Source of the DNA: Erysipelothrix urinaevulpis
GTDB lineage: Bacteria; Bacillota_I; Bacilli_A; Erysipelotrichales; Erysipelotrichaceae
Length of the DNA: 64,000 bases
Assembly: GCF_009828835.1 (NCBI RefSeq)
Contig: NZ_WTTB01000003.1
Coordinates: 186,001 to 250,000, forward strand
Reading direction: 5' to 3'
The notes below the pieces were generated by a model that saw nothing but the letters and a program-made list of their open reading frames with translations, searched no databases and had not been told where the DNA came from. Shown here piece by piece: positions 18,914-27,986 of the stretch (the first letter of the stretch is position 1; each line of letters begins with the position of its first letter). A program made the translations under genes and the position numbers.

Positions 18914-19927
18914 CTAGTTTTGTAATTTAGCAAATAATTCTGTATAACGTTTTACAATGTCCTCTTTATGTTCTGTGACATATTCCATGTCTTCAAAGAT
19001 TAATGGCAATGTACTGTAATCTTTCAAGTGATCACCTGTTTTCACATCTTTTCTAACAGGTCGATTGGTTAAATCTGACCCAAAAATAGTTTGAACTTCT
19101 TCACTTAAAATAAAGTCCATGAATTTCTTAGCGTTTTCTTCATTTTTAGTTCCTTTAATTATTCCGGCACCTGCTGGTAAGAAAACACTTCCTTCTTTTG
19201 GATAAACAATTTCAATGTTTTTTGCTCCATCTTGAATTAATTTTGAAACAGGATCTTCATAGGTTAGTCCAACCCACATTTCTCCATCAACGACTGATTT
19301 ATAAACTGAAGATGATCCTGATTGAATTTTGCCATCCCATTGTTTAACAAGTTTTTCGACATAGTCCCAAGCTTCATCATTCATGTAATCTTTGTCAGGA
19401 CTCATGGCTAATAGAATATTAGTTAACTGAGCAAAAGCACTTGATGAGTTGGCAGGATCAGCTGTCGCAATCTTTCCTTTTAATTCAGGTTGTAATAAGT
19501 CTTCATAACTTTCAATGGTTAAATCTTCTGTCAATTCTTTATTCACAACTAAAACAGAACCATCAAGTACGTTGTAAGTAATGAACCCTGTATCGTTCTT
19601 ATACTCATCCACGACATTCGTATCTTCAGTCGATACATAATCCATGAATAGATCTTTGTTTGATAAGAACTGGGTATACGTTCCTCCAAATAAAACATCA
19701 CCATACGGGTTTGCTTTCTCAGATTCAATTCGTTTAATCAATTCCCCTGTACCAGCAGAAATTAATTCAACCTTAACTCCCTCTTTATTCTCAAATAAAG
19801 GAATTACAGCATTAATCATTCCTTCACTGTTTGGTGAGTAAACAACAAGCTTTTGCTCATCCTCTTTCTTTGCACCACATGCAGTTAATAATAATGTAAC
19901 TAATAAAACTGAAATTATTTTCTTCAT
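18914..19927 (-). CDS. FbpA/AfuA/HptA-like solute-binding lipoprotein
   Basis: First gene of the operon: binding protein, ATPase, permease, kinase, regulator. The signal peptide ends in the lipobox LLTAC, lipidating Cys17. The body (LVVYSPNSEGMINAVIPLFE, then ADPANSSSAFAQLTNIL and GIIKGTKNEENAKKFMDFIL) is of the iron/sugar-phosphate binding-protein class. The FbpA iron tyrosine pair is not obvious at the usual C-terminal position. With the YesM/YesN pair this resembles AfuABC/HptRSA sugar-phosphate loci, so a phosphorylated sugar is my favoured ligand; ferric iron remains possible. Confidence 0.88.
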   Translation of the reverse strand: MKKIISVLLVTLLLTACGAKKEDEQKLVVYSPNSEGMINAVIPLFENKEGVKVELISAGTGELIKRIESEKANPYGDVLFGGTYTQFLSNKDLFMDYVSTEDTNVVDEYKNDTGFITYNVLDGSVLVVNKELTEDLTIESYEDLLQPELKGKIATADPANSSSAFAQLTNILLAMSPDKDYMNDEAWDYVEKLVKQWDGKIQSGSSSVYKSVVDGEMWVGLTYEDPVSKLIQDGAKNIEIVYPKEGSVFLPAGAGIIKGTKNEENAKKFMDFILSEEVQTIFGSDLTNRPVRKDVKTGDHLKDYSTLPLIFEDMEYVTEHKEDIVKRYTELFAKLQN

Positions 19928-19958
19928 TTTATTCCTCCTGACTAAAGAATATCACTCA

Positions 19959-19972
19959 TGTAAGCGCTTTTA
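19959..19972. promoter_or_regulatory. cre-like site upstream of the Fbp/Afu ABC operon
   Basis: TGTAAGCGCTTTTA matches the CcpA consensus TGNAANCGNNNNCA except at the penultimate base. On the minus strand it overlaps TATAAA, a probable -10 for the binding-protein gene, so catabolite repression is likely. Confidence 0.65.
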
Positions 19973-20008
19973 TACCTAATATAGGACAAATAAGGGGAAT
20001 ATATCAAA

Positions 20009-20041
20009 AAAAGATTGAGTTTTCTAAGGACTCAATCTTTT
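20009..20041 (-). terminator. terminator of the inositol-type operon
   Basis: The arms AAAGATTGAGT and ACTCAATCTTT enclose a 9-nt loop, followed on the minus strand by a run of seven T. It lies 5 nt after the iolD stop. Confidence 0.9.
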
Positions 20042-20045
20042 CAAA

Positions 20046-21896
20046 TTAATATTTTCTTGTTTGTTTGACTGCTTCTTTCATTTCATCATATTTCTTTTGA
20101 ACATTATCATTCGCTGTAACTTCACTCACACCAACTCTCCACCAAGAGCTATAACCTTCTGTCATTGTCTTAGGCAGAACTTTAATGTCGAATAAGCATG
20201 CTCTAGTTTGTGTTTTTGAATCTTCTAGAGCGGCAAGTAATTCTTGTTCATTGTATATTTTATAGGTTTTTGCACCTAAACTTTGGGCGTTCATTGCGAA
20301 ATCAATTGGGACATAATCGCCACTTAATTGATCTGTTTTCTCATCTCGGTATCTAAAGACTGTTCCGAATGATTCACTCCCTTGGTTGTTTTGTAGGTTT
20401 TCAATACATCCCCAACCATGGTTGTCCATGAGGATTATATTAATTTTAATTCCTTCTTGGATTGCTGTGAATAATTCACTGTGCCCCATCAGATAACTAC
20501 CGTCGCCACACATTGTATAAACTTCTTGTGTTGGGGCTGCCATCTTCACACCTAGTGCTCCGTTGACTTCATAACCCATGCATGAGAAACCATATTCAAC
20601 ATGATATGTTTCCGGTGTCGAGGGTCTCCATACACGTTGTAAATCTCCTGGTAAACTTCCCGATGATCCAACAACAATCGCATCTTTGGCAATAGTCTCA
20701 TTGATAATTCCTAAGGCTCGAGTTTGCGAGAAGCCATAGCCTGGTTTGTGGTTGTAAAGTGCATCCACAATGCTGTCCCATTCTTCTTTAGCTTTCACAA
20801 TTTCATCTGTGTAGCTTGATTTATAATCTTGAAGTTCTTTTCCTAAAGTTTCTAAACCAAGTTTAGCGTCACCGACGATTGCGGTAGCATTCATCTTTAT
20901 ACTGTCAAACGTATTCACATTGAGAGTGATGATGTTTGCTGACTCTTTAAACAAGCCTTTTGATCCTGTAGTGAAATCACCAAGACGGGTTCCTACAGCT
21001 AAAATAAGATCTGCTTCTTTTGCTATTTCGTTTGCTGCTTTGCTACCCGTGACACCGATTCCACCAAGCATCAGTTCATGATTCCAAGGAAGCAAGCCTT
21101 TACCAGCTTGTGTTTCTCCCATTGGAATATTAAATTGTTCTGCGAAGTCTTTCAGTGCTTCACCAGCTAAACTATACCGTACACCACCCCCGACAACAAT
21201 CAAGGGTTTCTTTGCTTCTTTGATTTTTTCGGCTGCTTCTTTAATTGAACGATCGCTTGGAATGGGACGATCCATATACCAAACACGTTTGTCAAAAAAC
21301 CAGCGTGGATAATCATAACTTTCGGTCTGGACATCCTGAGGTAAAGCGATGGTGACAGCACCTGTATCACTAAAACTTGTGAGTGTGCGCATTGCATTCA
21401 TCATGGCACTGATCAATTGTTCAGGACGATTGATGCGATCAAAGTATTTTGATACGGCTTTAAATGAATCGTTGGCTGTAATCCCGACGTTATATTCTTG
21501 TTCAATTTGTTGAAGAACAGGGTCTGGTTGACGGTCTGCAAAGGTGTCACCAGGTAATAGAAGTAATGGAATACGATTGGCTGTTGCTGTTCCTGCTGCA
21601 GTGACCATATTTAAAGCACCCGGTCCGATTGATGACACACAAGGAATAATTCCTAAACGATTTTTTTGTTTAGCATAGCCAATTGCTGCATGTGCCATAT
21701 TTTGTTCGTTATGACCTTGGTAAAATTTGATGGATTGTCCAGGTTCTTGCAAACCTTGCCCAACTCCCAATACACAACCATGACCAAAGATTCCAAACAT
21801 ACTGTCTACATATTTATGGTCTTCTCCATCAATTGATACATATTGTTGATCGAGAAACTTTAGCAATGCTTGGGCCATTGTTAATTTAATTGTCAT
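20046..21896 (-). CDS. iolD: 3D-trihydroxycyclohexane-1,2-dione hydrolase
   Basis: ThDP-dependent enzyme that opens the six-membered ring of 3D-(3,5/4)-trihydroxycyclohexane-1,2-dione to 5-deoxy-D-glucuronate. At 616 aa it is slightly shorter than B. subtilis IolD but spans the whole fold. The N-terminal FGHGCVLGVGQGL and YQGHNEQNMAHAAIGYAK match IolD, where Glu activates ThDP. The C-terminal MCGDGSYLMGHSELFTA through ILMDNHGWGCIENLQ is the ThDP/Mg motif (GDGS...N). It is the last gene of the operon, 9 nt after the transaldolase gene, with RBS AAGGAGGGTCT. This unusual reaction ties the operon to cyclitol catabolism. Confidence 0.95.
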   Translation of the reverse strand: MTIKLTMAQALLKFLDQQYVSIDGEDHKYVDSMFGIFGHGCVLGVGQGLQEPGQSIKFYQGHNEQNMAHAAIGYAKQKNRLGIIPCVSSIGPGALNMVTAAGTATANRIPLLLLPGDTFADRQPDPVLQQIEQEYNVGITANDSFKAVSKYFDRINRPEQLISAMMNAMRTLTSFSDTGAVTIALPQDVQTESYDYPRWFFDKRVWYMDRPIPSDRSIKEAAEKIKEAKKPLIVVGGGVRYSLAGEALKDFAEQFNIPMGETQAGKGLLPWNHELMLGGIGVTGSKAANEIAKEADLILAVGTRLGDFTTGSKGLFKESANIITLNVNTFDSIKMNATAIVGDAKLGLETLGKELQDYKSSYTDEIVKAKEEWDSIVDALYNHKPGYGFSQTRALGIINETIAKDAIVVGSSGSLPGDLQRVWRPSTPETYHVEYGFSCMGYEVNGALGVKMAAPTQEVYTMCGDGSYLMGHSELFTAIQEGIKINIILMDNHGWGCIENLQNNQGSESFGTVFRYRDEKTDQLSGDYVPIDFAMNAQSLGAKTYKIYNEQELLAALEDSKTQTRACLFDIKVLPKTMTEGYSSWWRVGVSEVTANDNVQKKYDEMKEAVKQTRKY

Positions 21897-21905
21897 AGAC
21901 CCTCC

Positions 21906-22967
21906 TTATTGTTTTAATTGTTCTTTACGGATAATGACAAGGAGTTCATCATAGCCCCCAAAGAATTGTGTTAATGTTTTTTGTGTAGCACCTAAATGAA
22001 CAAAGTCTTCTGGTTTCATCCCTTCGGCAAGATACATCTTTTTGAAATCATCAACGTGCAAGAGTTCATCAATGATTGCTTGATCAACGGGCACATCAAT
22101 ACGTGATTCTACCTTATAATCCCCTTCATTGAATTTTTTAATCCATTTGTGTGGGATTGTCATTTCTAAATTACCACCGACAAAGTCTAACCATTGATTG
22201 TCGAAACGGTAAGCTGCTGCAAGCAAGGTAGTTCTGTAGCCTTTTTCTTGGAAAATTGTGTAAGCATTTTTCATGACGCTAACACCTGCTAATTCAAGAG
22301 CTTCTGGGCTCAAGTTTATGCCTTGAGTTTCTGCAGCTTCTTTGGTCCAATCACCAACACGTCCGACCATAATAGTACAGACAGGGTGCATGGTGGATGA
22401 GTCAAGACCTTCTTCTTCACGACGTTTTAATCCACGCTCGACAGCTTCTGCCACCGCTACGGCTTGGGCAACTGAGAATGATACTGTGGCATTGATACTT
22501 ACACCGCGATATGTTGCTTCTTCAAAGGCTTCGATTCCTTCTTTTGTTGATGGCATTTTGACTTGCATGTTTGGAGCAAGTGTTGAAAAATACTCAGCTT
22601 GATCCGCCATTTTTTCTGCACTACGGTAATATTTTGTATTCGTTTGAATTGAAATACGGCCTTTTTGTCCATTTGTTTCTTTGAAAATTGGCTCGAGAAG
22701 TTTGGCTCCTTCAATCGCTGTCATTTCAATAATTCTCCATGCAATTTCATCTTCTGTTTCGTTTGGATATTTCGCAACCATCTCTTGAATAATTGGTTGG
22801 TAAGTATCAAATTCTGCTTCAATAACATTCTTTACAATTACTGGGTTTGTTGTTGCTCCAACGGCTCCATATTCAATCGCATACTCTAATTCTGATATTG
22901 AGCATGAGTCGTTCCAAAAATCTGTTCCGTATTTTACGGCTGTTTCGTGTAATGGGCTTTTATACAT
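21906..22967 (-). CDS. transaldolase-family enzyme in an iol operon
   Basis: A Schiff-base class I aldolase fold. GAVGATTNPVIVKN (about 36-50) is the first transaldolase signature. MQVKMPSTKEGIEAF, with the Schiff-base lysine near residue 137-139, and GVSINATVSFSVAQA are the second and third. AGGAGG lies 6 nt before the ATG at 22967, giving 353 aa; an ATG two codons upstream abuts the Shine-Dalgarno. It sits between iolA and iolD where kinase (iolC) and aldolase (iolJ) genes would be expected; neither is in the window. I infer that it cleaves 2-deoxy-5-keto-gluconate and transfers dihydroxyacetone to glyceraldehyde-3-phosphate. Direct aldolase action on the phosphorylated ketose is the alternative. 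Confidence 0.85.
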   Translation of the reverse strand: MYKSPLHETAVKYGTDFWNDSCSISELEYAIEYGAVGATTNPVIVKNVIEAEFDTYQPIIQEMVAKYPNETEDEIAWRIIEMTAIEGAKLLEPIFKETNGQKGRISIQTNTKYYRSAEKMADQAEYFSTLAPNMQVKMPSTKEGIEAFEEATYRGVSINATVSFSVAQAVAVAEAVERGLKRREEEGLDSSTMHPVCTIMVGRVGDWTKEAAETQGINLSPEALELAGVSVMKNAYTIFQEKGYRTTLLAAAYRFDNQWLDFVGGNLEMTIPHKWIKKFNEGDYKVESRIDVPVDQAIIDELLHVDDFKKMYLAEGMKPEDFVHLGATQKTLTQFFGGYDELLVIIRKEQLKQ

Positions 22968-22977
22968 TGTCATCCTC

Positions 22978-24423
22978 CTAGCTCATCCAATCTGCTTTTT
23001 CTTCTGTATTCCATTTTGTTGTAATTTTTGTTAAATGTGACCAGAAGTCTAATGATAATTTACCTGTAATATCACCAAATCCGTATTTTGAACCCTTGAT
23101 TCCACCAAATGAGAATGGCTCACGTGGTACAGGAACCCCAATATTGACACCTAACATACCTGCTTGTAATCCTCTTAAAGCTTCATCAGATACACGACCA
23201 TTTTGAGTAAAGACTGAGCCTGCGTTTCCATAAGGTGATGCTTGTTGAATTTCAAGTGCTTCTTTTAAGTTGTCTGCTTCTACTACTTCTAAGACTGGTC
23301 CAAAGACTTCCTCAAGTGGCATCTTGTCTTGTAATCCACGCCAGTCAATTACGGTTCCACCAAAGTTATAACCTGGTCCGTGTTTTTGTGTGCGTCCATC
23401 AACAAGAATTTTTGCTCCGAGTTTTTCGGCATTTTCGATATAGTTTTCGATTTTTGCAATGGATTCCATTGAAACGATTGGTGGGATATCGACGCCTGCT
23501 TTTTGTGCTGTAATCTTTTCAACAACACTGTCTAAGATATGCTCTGAATCTCCTAGCATAACCATGACAGATGCCGCCATACAACGTTGCCCTGACATTC
23601 CAGTAGCTGATGCAACAATGTCAGATGGTGCACTGACTGGATGTGCATCTGGAGCCACGACAAGATAGTTTTTAGCGCCACCTAATGCAAGTGAACGCTT
23701 TAAGTTTGATGTAGCACGTTTGTAAACAATTTGCGCAACAGGTGTTGATCCTACAAATGATACAGCTTGAATTTGTGGGTGATCACTGATTGCTTCAACA
23801 GCATCCTTACCACCATTGAAAATATTGAAAATTCCATCAGGTAAGCCAGCTTCTTTCCATAATTTAGCCATCATTGCTGCACTTAAAGGTGTTAATTCTG
23901 ATGGTTTCACAATGATTGCATTTCCCATTGCGATGGCATTAGGAACTGTCCAGTGAGGAACCATTACAGGGAAGTTAAAAGGTGTAATGCTTGCGACGAC
24001 ACCTAATGGACGTCGTTCAGTACGACACACAACTCCACGACTGACTTCTTCAATTTCTCCTGCGGCTAATTGAGGAATAGAACATGCAAATTCTGTTAAT
24101 TCGATTGCCTTGTCAATTCCAGCGTATGCTTCACCCATGCTCTTACCATTTTCTTCATGGTTGATGACTGCTAATTCTTCTCTGTGTTTCAAGAGTAGGT
24201 TTCGATAGCTATATAAAACTTCCGAACGTTTCTTAAGGGTTAGTGCACCCCATGCTTGTTGAGCGATTGTGGCTGCTTCAACAATTTCATCAAGTTCTTC
24301 TTTTTTTGAATTATATGTTTGAGCAATTAATTCGCCATTCACTGGTGAGTAAACATCGATTAATTCACCCTTACTTTCTAACCATTGTCCATTTCCGTAA
24401 TTCTTTGATATTCCGTACTTCAT
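22978..24423 (-). CDS. iolA: malonic/methylmalonic semialdehyde dehydrogenase
   Basis: CoA-acylating aldehyde dehydrogenase that turns malonic semialdehyde into acetyl-CoA and CO2 with NAD. The catalytic Cys281 is in SGQRCMAASVM, the oxyanion Asn150 in ITPFNFPVMVPHW. The general base Glu of ordinary aldehyde dehydrogenases is replaced by the LGGAKN motif (247-252), diagnostic of the MMSDH/IolA subgroup. The 481 aa length is normal. AAAAAAGGAGAAATT precedes the ATG. Its stop codon overlaps the RBS of the transaldolase gene, suggesting coupling of the two steps. Confidence 0.95.
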   Translation of the reverse strand: MKYGISKNYGNGQWLESKGELIDVYSPVNGELIAQTYNSKKEELDEIVEAATIAQQAWGALTLKKRSEVLYSYRNLLLKHREELAVINHEENGKSMGEAYAGIDKAIELTEFACSIPQLAAGEIEEVSRGVVCRTERRPLGVVASITPFNFPVMVPHWTVPNAIAMGNAIIVKPSELTPLSAAMMAKLWKEAGLPDGIFNIFNGGKDAVEAISDHPQIQAVSFVGSTPVAQIVYKRATSNLKRSLALGGAKNYLVVAPDAHPVSAPSDIVASATGMSGQRCMAASVMVMLGDSEHILDSVVEKITAQKAGVDIPPIVSMESIAKIENYIENAEKLGAKILVDGRTQKHGPGYNFGGTVIDWRGLQDKMPLEEVFGPVLEVVEADNLKEALEIQQASPYGNAGSVFTQNGRVSDEALRGLQAGMLGVNIGVPVPREPFSFGGIKGSKYGFGDITGKLSLDFWSHLTKITTKWNTEEKADWMS

Positions 24424-24436
24424 AATTTCTCCTTTT

Positions 24437-25219
24437 TTATTTAATTAAATGTTCAAAATATGGGTCGTTATAGAATTTCCATGTTCTTGTTGGTCCAGCC
24501 ATAACGTTTAAATAATATAGATCATAGCCTGGAGGAACCGCAACTGGGTGATACCCTTCTTTAACTAAGACAGCACTATCATGCTCTACAACAAAGACTT
24601 CATCCACAGATTTGTCATCATTGTATACACGTTGTAAAGCAAATCCTCCTTCTTGAGGGTTTAACTTATGGTAGTATATTTCTTCTAAATAAGATTGGTT
24701 TGGTAGATCATCTTCATCATGACGATGGGATGGGAAACTTGACCAATTTCCACCCTTTGTGATGACTTCAACCACTAATAAACTTTCTGCTGGTTCAGTT
24801 TCAGGAAGAATGTTTTTTGCTGTTCTTTGTATTTGACCATAGCCACGGTGTTCAACACTCATTGTTTCTGGCTTAATAATTCGACTTGGCATTTCTTTTG
24901 ATGATGGGGAGGTACAGATTGCTAATTCGACAGATGTAGTAGCAGTAAATGTTAATTGATCACCAAGTCCTAAATAGATCGCATAGGGAGCCACCTCTGC
25001 AAAAACAGTGTCTCGATTTCCAATATGTTCTAATGGATTATTGCCAACAGCAACATCGCCATAACCATATAATAAGACTACACATTGTTCTGTATTATCC
25101 AGAGCATTCACAGTATAACTTTGTTTTTCTTCTAATTTCACGATTTGTAAACCAGTGTATTCCATTTCTTCACCCATCGTAACAACAATGGGTCTATTTT
25201 TTTCAATTCTTGCTTTCAT
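24437..25219 (-). CDS. iolB: 5-deoxy-glucuronate isomerase
   Basis: Cupin-fold isomerase converting 5-deoxy-D-glucuronate (the IolD product) to 2-deoxy-5-keto-D-gluconate. SSFPSHRHDEDDLPNQSYLEEI, here given as its key parts SFPSHRHD and YLEEIYYHKL, includes the metal-binding His and Glu residues of IolB. The C-terminal GYHPVAVPPGYDLYYLNVMAGP is also typical. Length 260 aa is near the family norm of about 270. AAGGAGTAATTA precedes the ATG. It lies 13 nt from iolA and 3 nt from the upstream regulator gene. Confidence 0.94.
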   Translation of the reverse strand: MKARIEKNRPIVVTMGEEMEYTGLQIVKLEEKQSYTVNALDNTEQCVVLLYGYGDVAVGNNPLEHIGNRDTVFAEVAPYAIYLGLGDQLTFTATTSVELAICTSPSSKEMPSRIIKPETMSVEHRGYGQIQRTAKNILPETEPAESLLVVEVITKGGNWSSFPSHRHDEDDLPNQSYLEEIYYHKLNPQEGGFALQRVYNDDKSVDEVFVVEHDSAVLVKEGYHPVAVPPGYDLYYLNVMAGPTRTWKFYNDPYFEHLIK

Positions 25220-25222
25220 TAA

Positions 25223-27208
25223 TTACTCCTTTAAAAACTTATGTAAATGATTCCATAATGATTCTTGTGTATCAATCTCATCAAGACCTTTAATAAAGTT
25301 TAGATCATGACTTAAGCGATGAACATCTGCAATACTATGCAAGTGATCTTTCGATGTTTTGGCTGCAATAAAGAAAAATAAACGTCCTTCACGATTGTAA
25401 GGAAATTTAGTGGCTTCTTTAACAAAAACAACACTCACACTGGGTTTAAGGATGGAGGCATCGATATCTCCATGCGGTAAAACAATCCCATTTCCGATAA
25501 CATAATGACCATCATATTGTTCACCAATTTCAACAATCTCGTCCACATAGTCATACGTTACAATCCCTTGATCAACTAACAATTCTCCACTCATTTTAAC
25601 GGCTTTTTGCCAAGTTGGTACGCTCTTAACCACAGCAATTGCCTTAAAATCTAAATATTCTTTTAAAGAACGTGAACTTCGATTCATCGTTTGATGGTCT
25701 AATTGGTCATGTATTATTTGTACTTTTTCTTCTAACTGATCATTTATTTGTCGATAGCCTTCAAAATGTGCCGATAATAAGACATGATCGTCATCAGTCA
25801 TCAACGGTGAAACCTGAATAATCGGAATGCCTTGATAGTCCTGACGATTTAAATTAACCGTTGTCACAATTGCATCTAAATCTTTGACTTGCATATCATG
25901 AAGTCGTTGTGAGGCCACTAAAGCGACAATCTCAACATTGTAATCTTGTTTGAGAGTTTGATTCATAATTTGAGACGTTCCAAATCCTCCACCACAAACA
26001 AGAATAATTCGCTTCGCCTGAATCGTTTTGCTTCGCATCCTCTCAATACCTGCAAGGACGTGTAAGGTTATCAAATAAACTTCAGTATCTGTGATGAGTT
26101 CAGCATCAATAAAGTCTAGCTTTAAGAGCGAATCCCTGACAATATCCAAATATTTTTTTACTGAATCACTTTCACTTAACACAATATCGACATCGTTATT
26201 AATACCTCTCAACATCCGATAAATTGTCGGTCTAATATGATTCAATAAACCTTCTAAAAGACGATCATCTTGGGTTAGATCATAGCCGCTAGCCTCTGAG
26301 ACTTCTTTGATAATATGATTAATTATTAGAACAATATCAACCCAGCGTTCCACAATAATACTACTCGACTCATTACCAAGAATTCCTACCGACTGATTTG
26401 ATATCCAAATAATGTCTTGTTTATCCAAACTAACACCTAATATCTTATTCAATCGATCAACATAACTCGCAATCACGTTATACAACGCTTGATCTCTAAT
26501 CGTTTGTTTACTTTCTATCGTATGATTATTTATTTTAGCCAAATAAGCAATCAAAACAATGACCCGAATTGATTCATAATAATTCGTATTGTCATTTTGA
26601 AATTGAGCCGAGATTTCTTGAAATAACTCATACAATTCTACTTGATCAATATCCAATAATTGTGAGGATAAATAATCATTGGTTGGATTTAATATACTTG
26701 TTGTTTTTAATTGATTCTGACTCATTAACAAGGCTGCCGAGATTTCATGAAGTTGAACATTTCGTATCACCAATTCATCAGCAACAATGCTATTTTCCAC
26801 AACTGATAATCGTTCATCTAAATTTTTTATTACGTCTGTTAAATCAGAACGAATCGAGGTACGACTAACCTCCATCTCTTTTGACAACAACGTCAAATTA
26901 ACATGACGTTCTATCAATAAGCGTGTTTTAACATAATCCATTCTTTCAAGTTTAGTATACTTATTCAAAGCTTGTAAAATTCCAAGGACATCCGTTTCAT
27001 TGTATTGAGATGGTATCGTAAGTTCTCCAGCTTTTTCTCGTGTAATTTCTGGAATATTGTACGCTTTTAAAACATAGTTTAAATTGTCTAGATCATACCG
27101 TAAGATACGATCACTAATATCTAAACGATTTAAAACATCTTGTACTTTTATCTGTTGCTTATTTTTTAGAAACTCAGCCAACACGATGACTCTTGAACTT
27201 ACGTACAT
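25223..27208 (-). CDS. PRD-containing transcriptional activator with EIIB and EIIA domains
   Basis: A 661 aa LicR/MtlR-type regulator. N-terminal helix-turn-helix segments cover about 1-140 (VQDVLNRLDISDRILRYDLD, then LLSKEMEVSRTSIRSDL). Two PTS regulation domains (about 190-400) follow. Next come an EIIB-like P-loop with CGGGFGTSQ (about 405) and a C-terminal mannitol/fructose-type EIIA with GIVLPHGDID (His near 577). Phosphorylation by HPr and by the operon's own permease would report substrate flux. It is embedded in the middle of the 11-gene operon, so positive autoregulation is likely. It should bind DNA, since it lacks a CAT RNA-binding domain. Confidence 0.92.
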   Translation of the reverse strand: MYVSSRVIVLAEFLKNKQQIKVQDVLNRLDISDRILRYDLDNLNYVLKAYNIPEITREKAGELTIPSQYNETDVLGILQALNKYTKLERMDYVKTRLLIERHVNLTLLSKEMEVSRTSIRSDLTDVIKNLDERLSVVENSIVADELVIRNVQLHEISAALLMSQNQLKTTSILNPTNDYLSSQLLDIDQVELYELFQEISAQFQNDNTNYYESIRVIVLIAYLAKINNHTIESKQTIRDQALYNVIASYVDRLNKILGVSLDKQDIIWISNQSVGILGNESSSIIVERWVDIVLIINHIIKEVSEASGYDLTQDDRLLEGLLNHIRPTIYRMLRGINNDVDIVLSESDSVKKYLDIVRDSLLKLDFIDAELITDTEVYLITLHVLAGIERMRSKTIQAKRIILVCGGGFGTSQIMNQTLKQDYNVEIVALVASQRLHDMQVKDLDAIVTTVNLNRQDYQGIPIIQVSPLMTDDDHVLLSAHFEGYRQINDQLEEKVQIIHDQLDHQTMNRSSRSLKEYLDFKAIAVVKSVPTWQKAVKMSGELLVDQGIVTYDYVDEIVEIGEQYDGHYVIGNGIVLPHGDIDASILKPSVSVVFVKEATKFPYNREGRLFFFIAAKTSKDHLHSIADVHRLSHDLNFIKGLDEIDTQESLWNHLHKFLKE

Positions 27209-27220
27209 GTTTTACGCTCC

Positions 27221-27985
27221 TTAAAGTAATGTTTTCAAATGATTTAAACTACGTTCAATGCTATTAAACATCCCAATTTTACTGTAATCTTGTTCAATAC
27301 AGAAATACTCAACACCATGTTCTTTTCCAAAATCAATAATAGCTTTAAAATCAACATCTCCATCACCACAAGCGACAAGATTATTTTCAAAATCATTGGG
27401 ATCTAAACTCGTGATGCAATCTTTCATATGAACAATTGGCATTCTACCTGAGAAATAGTGCATTTCTTTTAATGGATCATGACCAGCAATGCTCATCCAA
27501 TAAGTATCTGGTTCTGCATAAATACCGATTCCATTGACGGGATCCGTAATATACTGCATAACTTTACGACCATTAATTGTATTGTTGTAGTCATATTCTG
27601 GACAATGTAATCCAATTGAAAAACCAAGTGTTGATAACTTTGAAGCAGCTTCTATTAATGCTTCTTTTGTCTTAATGTAACCGTCTGTAGTTTGATCTTC
27701 ATCTTCAATGTACTTGTCATAAAGAACTTTACAGTTAAAGACGTAAGCTTCTTCTAATATTCCATCAAGATCGTTGAAGAATCGATCATGTTTGATGTGT
27801 AATCCAACAACTTCAAGTTCATATTTTTTTAGTAGATTCGCAAATTCATACATGTCATTACCACGCATACCATCGACTTGTACATATTTAAAACCCATTT
27901 CAGCAACCTGTTTCAACGTTCCTTCTAAATCTTTTTCAATTTCTTTTCTAAGTGAGTAGAGTTGTAATGCAATTTTAGCTGTCAT
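27221..27985 (-). CDS. IolE/IolI-like TIM-barrel isomerase or lyase
   Basis: Sugar phosphate isomerase/epimerase family (AP endonuclease 2 fold), 254 aa. Metal-ligand-like residues occur in GLHIKHDR, GLHCPEYDY, YAEPDTYWM, MPIVHMKDC and EYFCIEQDYS. Members in inositol operons include IolE (dehydrates 2-keto-inositol) and IolI (isomerises inosose). Relatives elsewhere cleave 3-keto-glycosides by beta-elimination. In this operon it lies between the aldo/keto reductase and the downstream ring-opening genes, so it should make the IolD substrate. The RBS is TTGGAGGATTAAT. Which of the three activities applies cannot be read from sequence. Confidence 0.82.
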   Translation of the reverse strand: MTAKIALQLYSLRKEIEKDLEGTLKQVAEMGFKYVQVDGMRGNDMYEFANLLKKYELEVVGLHIKHDRFFNDLDGILEEAYVFNCKVLYDKYIEDEDQTTDGYIKTKEALIEAASKLSTLGFSIGLHCPEYDYNNTINGRKVMQYITDPVNGIGIYAEPDTYWMSIAGHDPLKEMHYFSGRMPIVHMKDCITSLDPNDFENNLVACGDGDVDFKAIIDFGKEHGVEYFCIEQDYSKIGMFNSIERSLNHLKTLL

Positions 27986-27986
27986 A

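Noticed and set aside
21906-22967. Transaldolase gene as part of a sulfoquinovose (sulfo-TAL) pathway
   Set aside because: No sulfoquinovosidase, sulfoquinovose isomerase or sulfolactaldehyde enzyme is nearby; the flanking genes are iolA and iolD. The GH31 at 3847-6057 has alpha-xylosidase motifs and lies in a xylose regulon.
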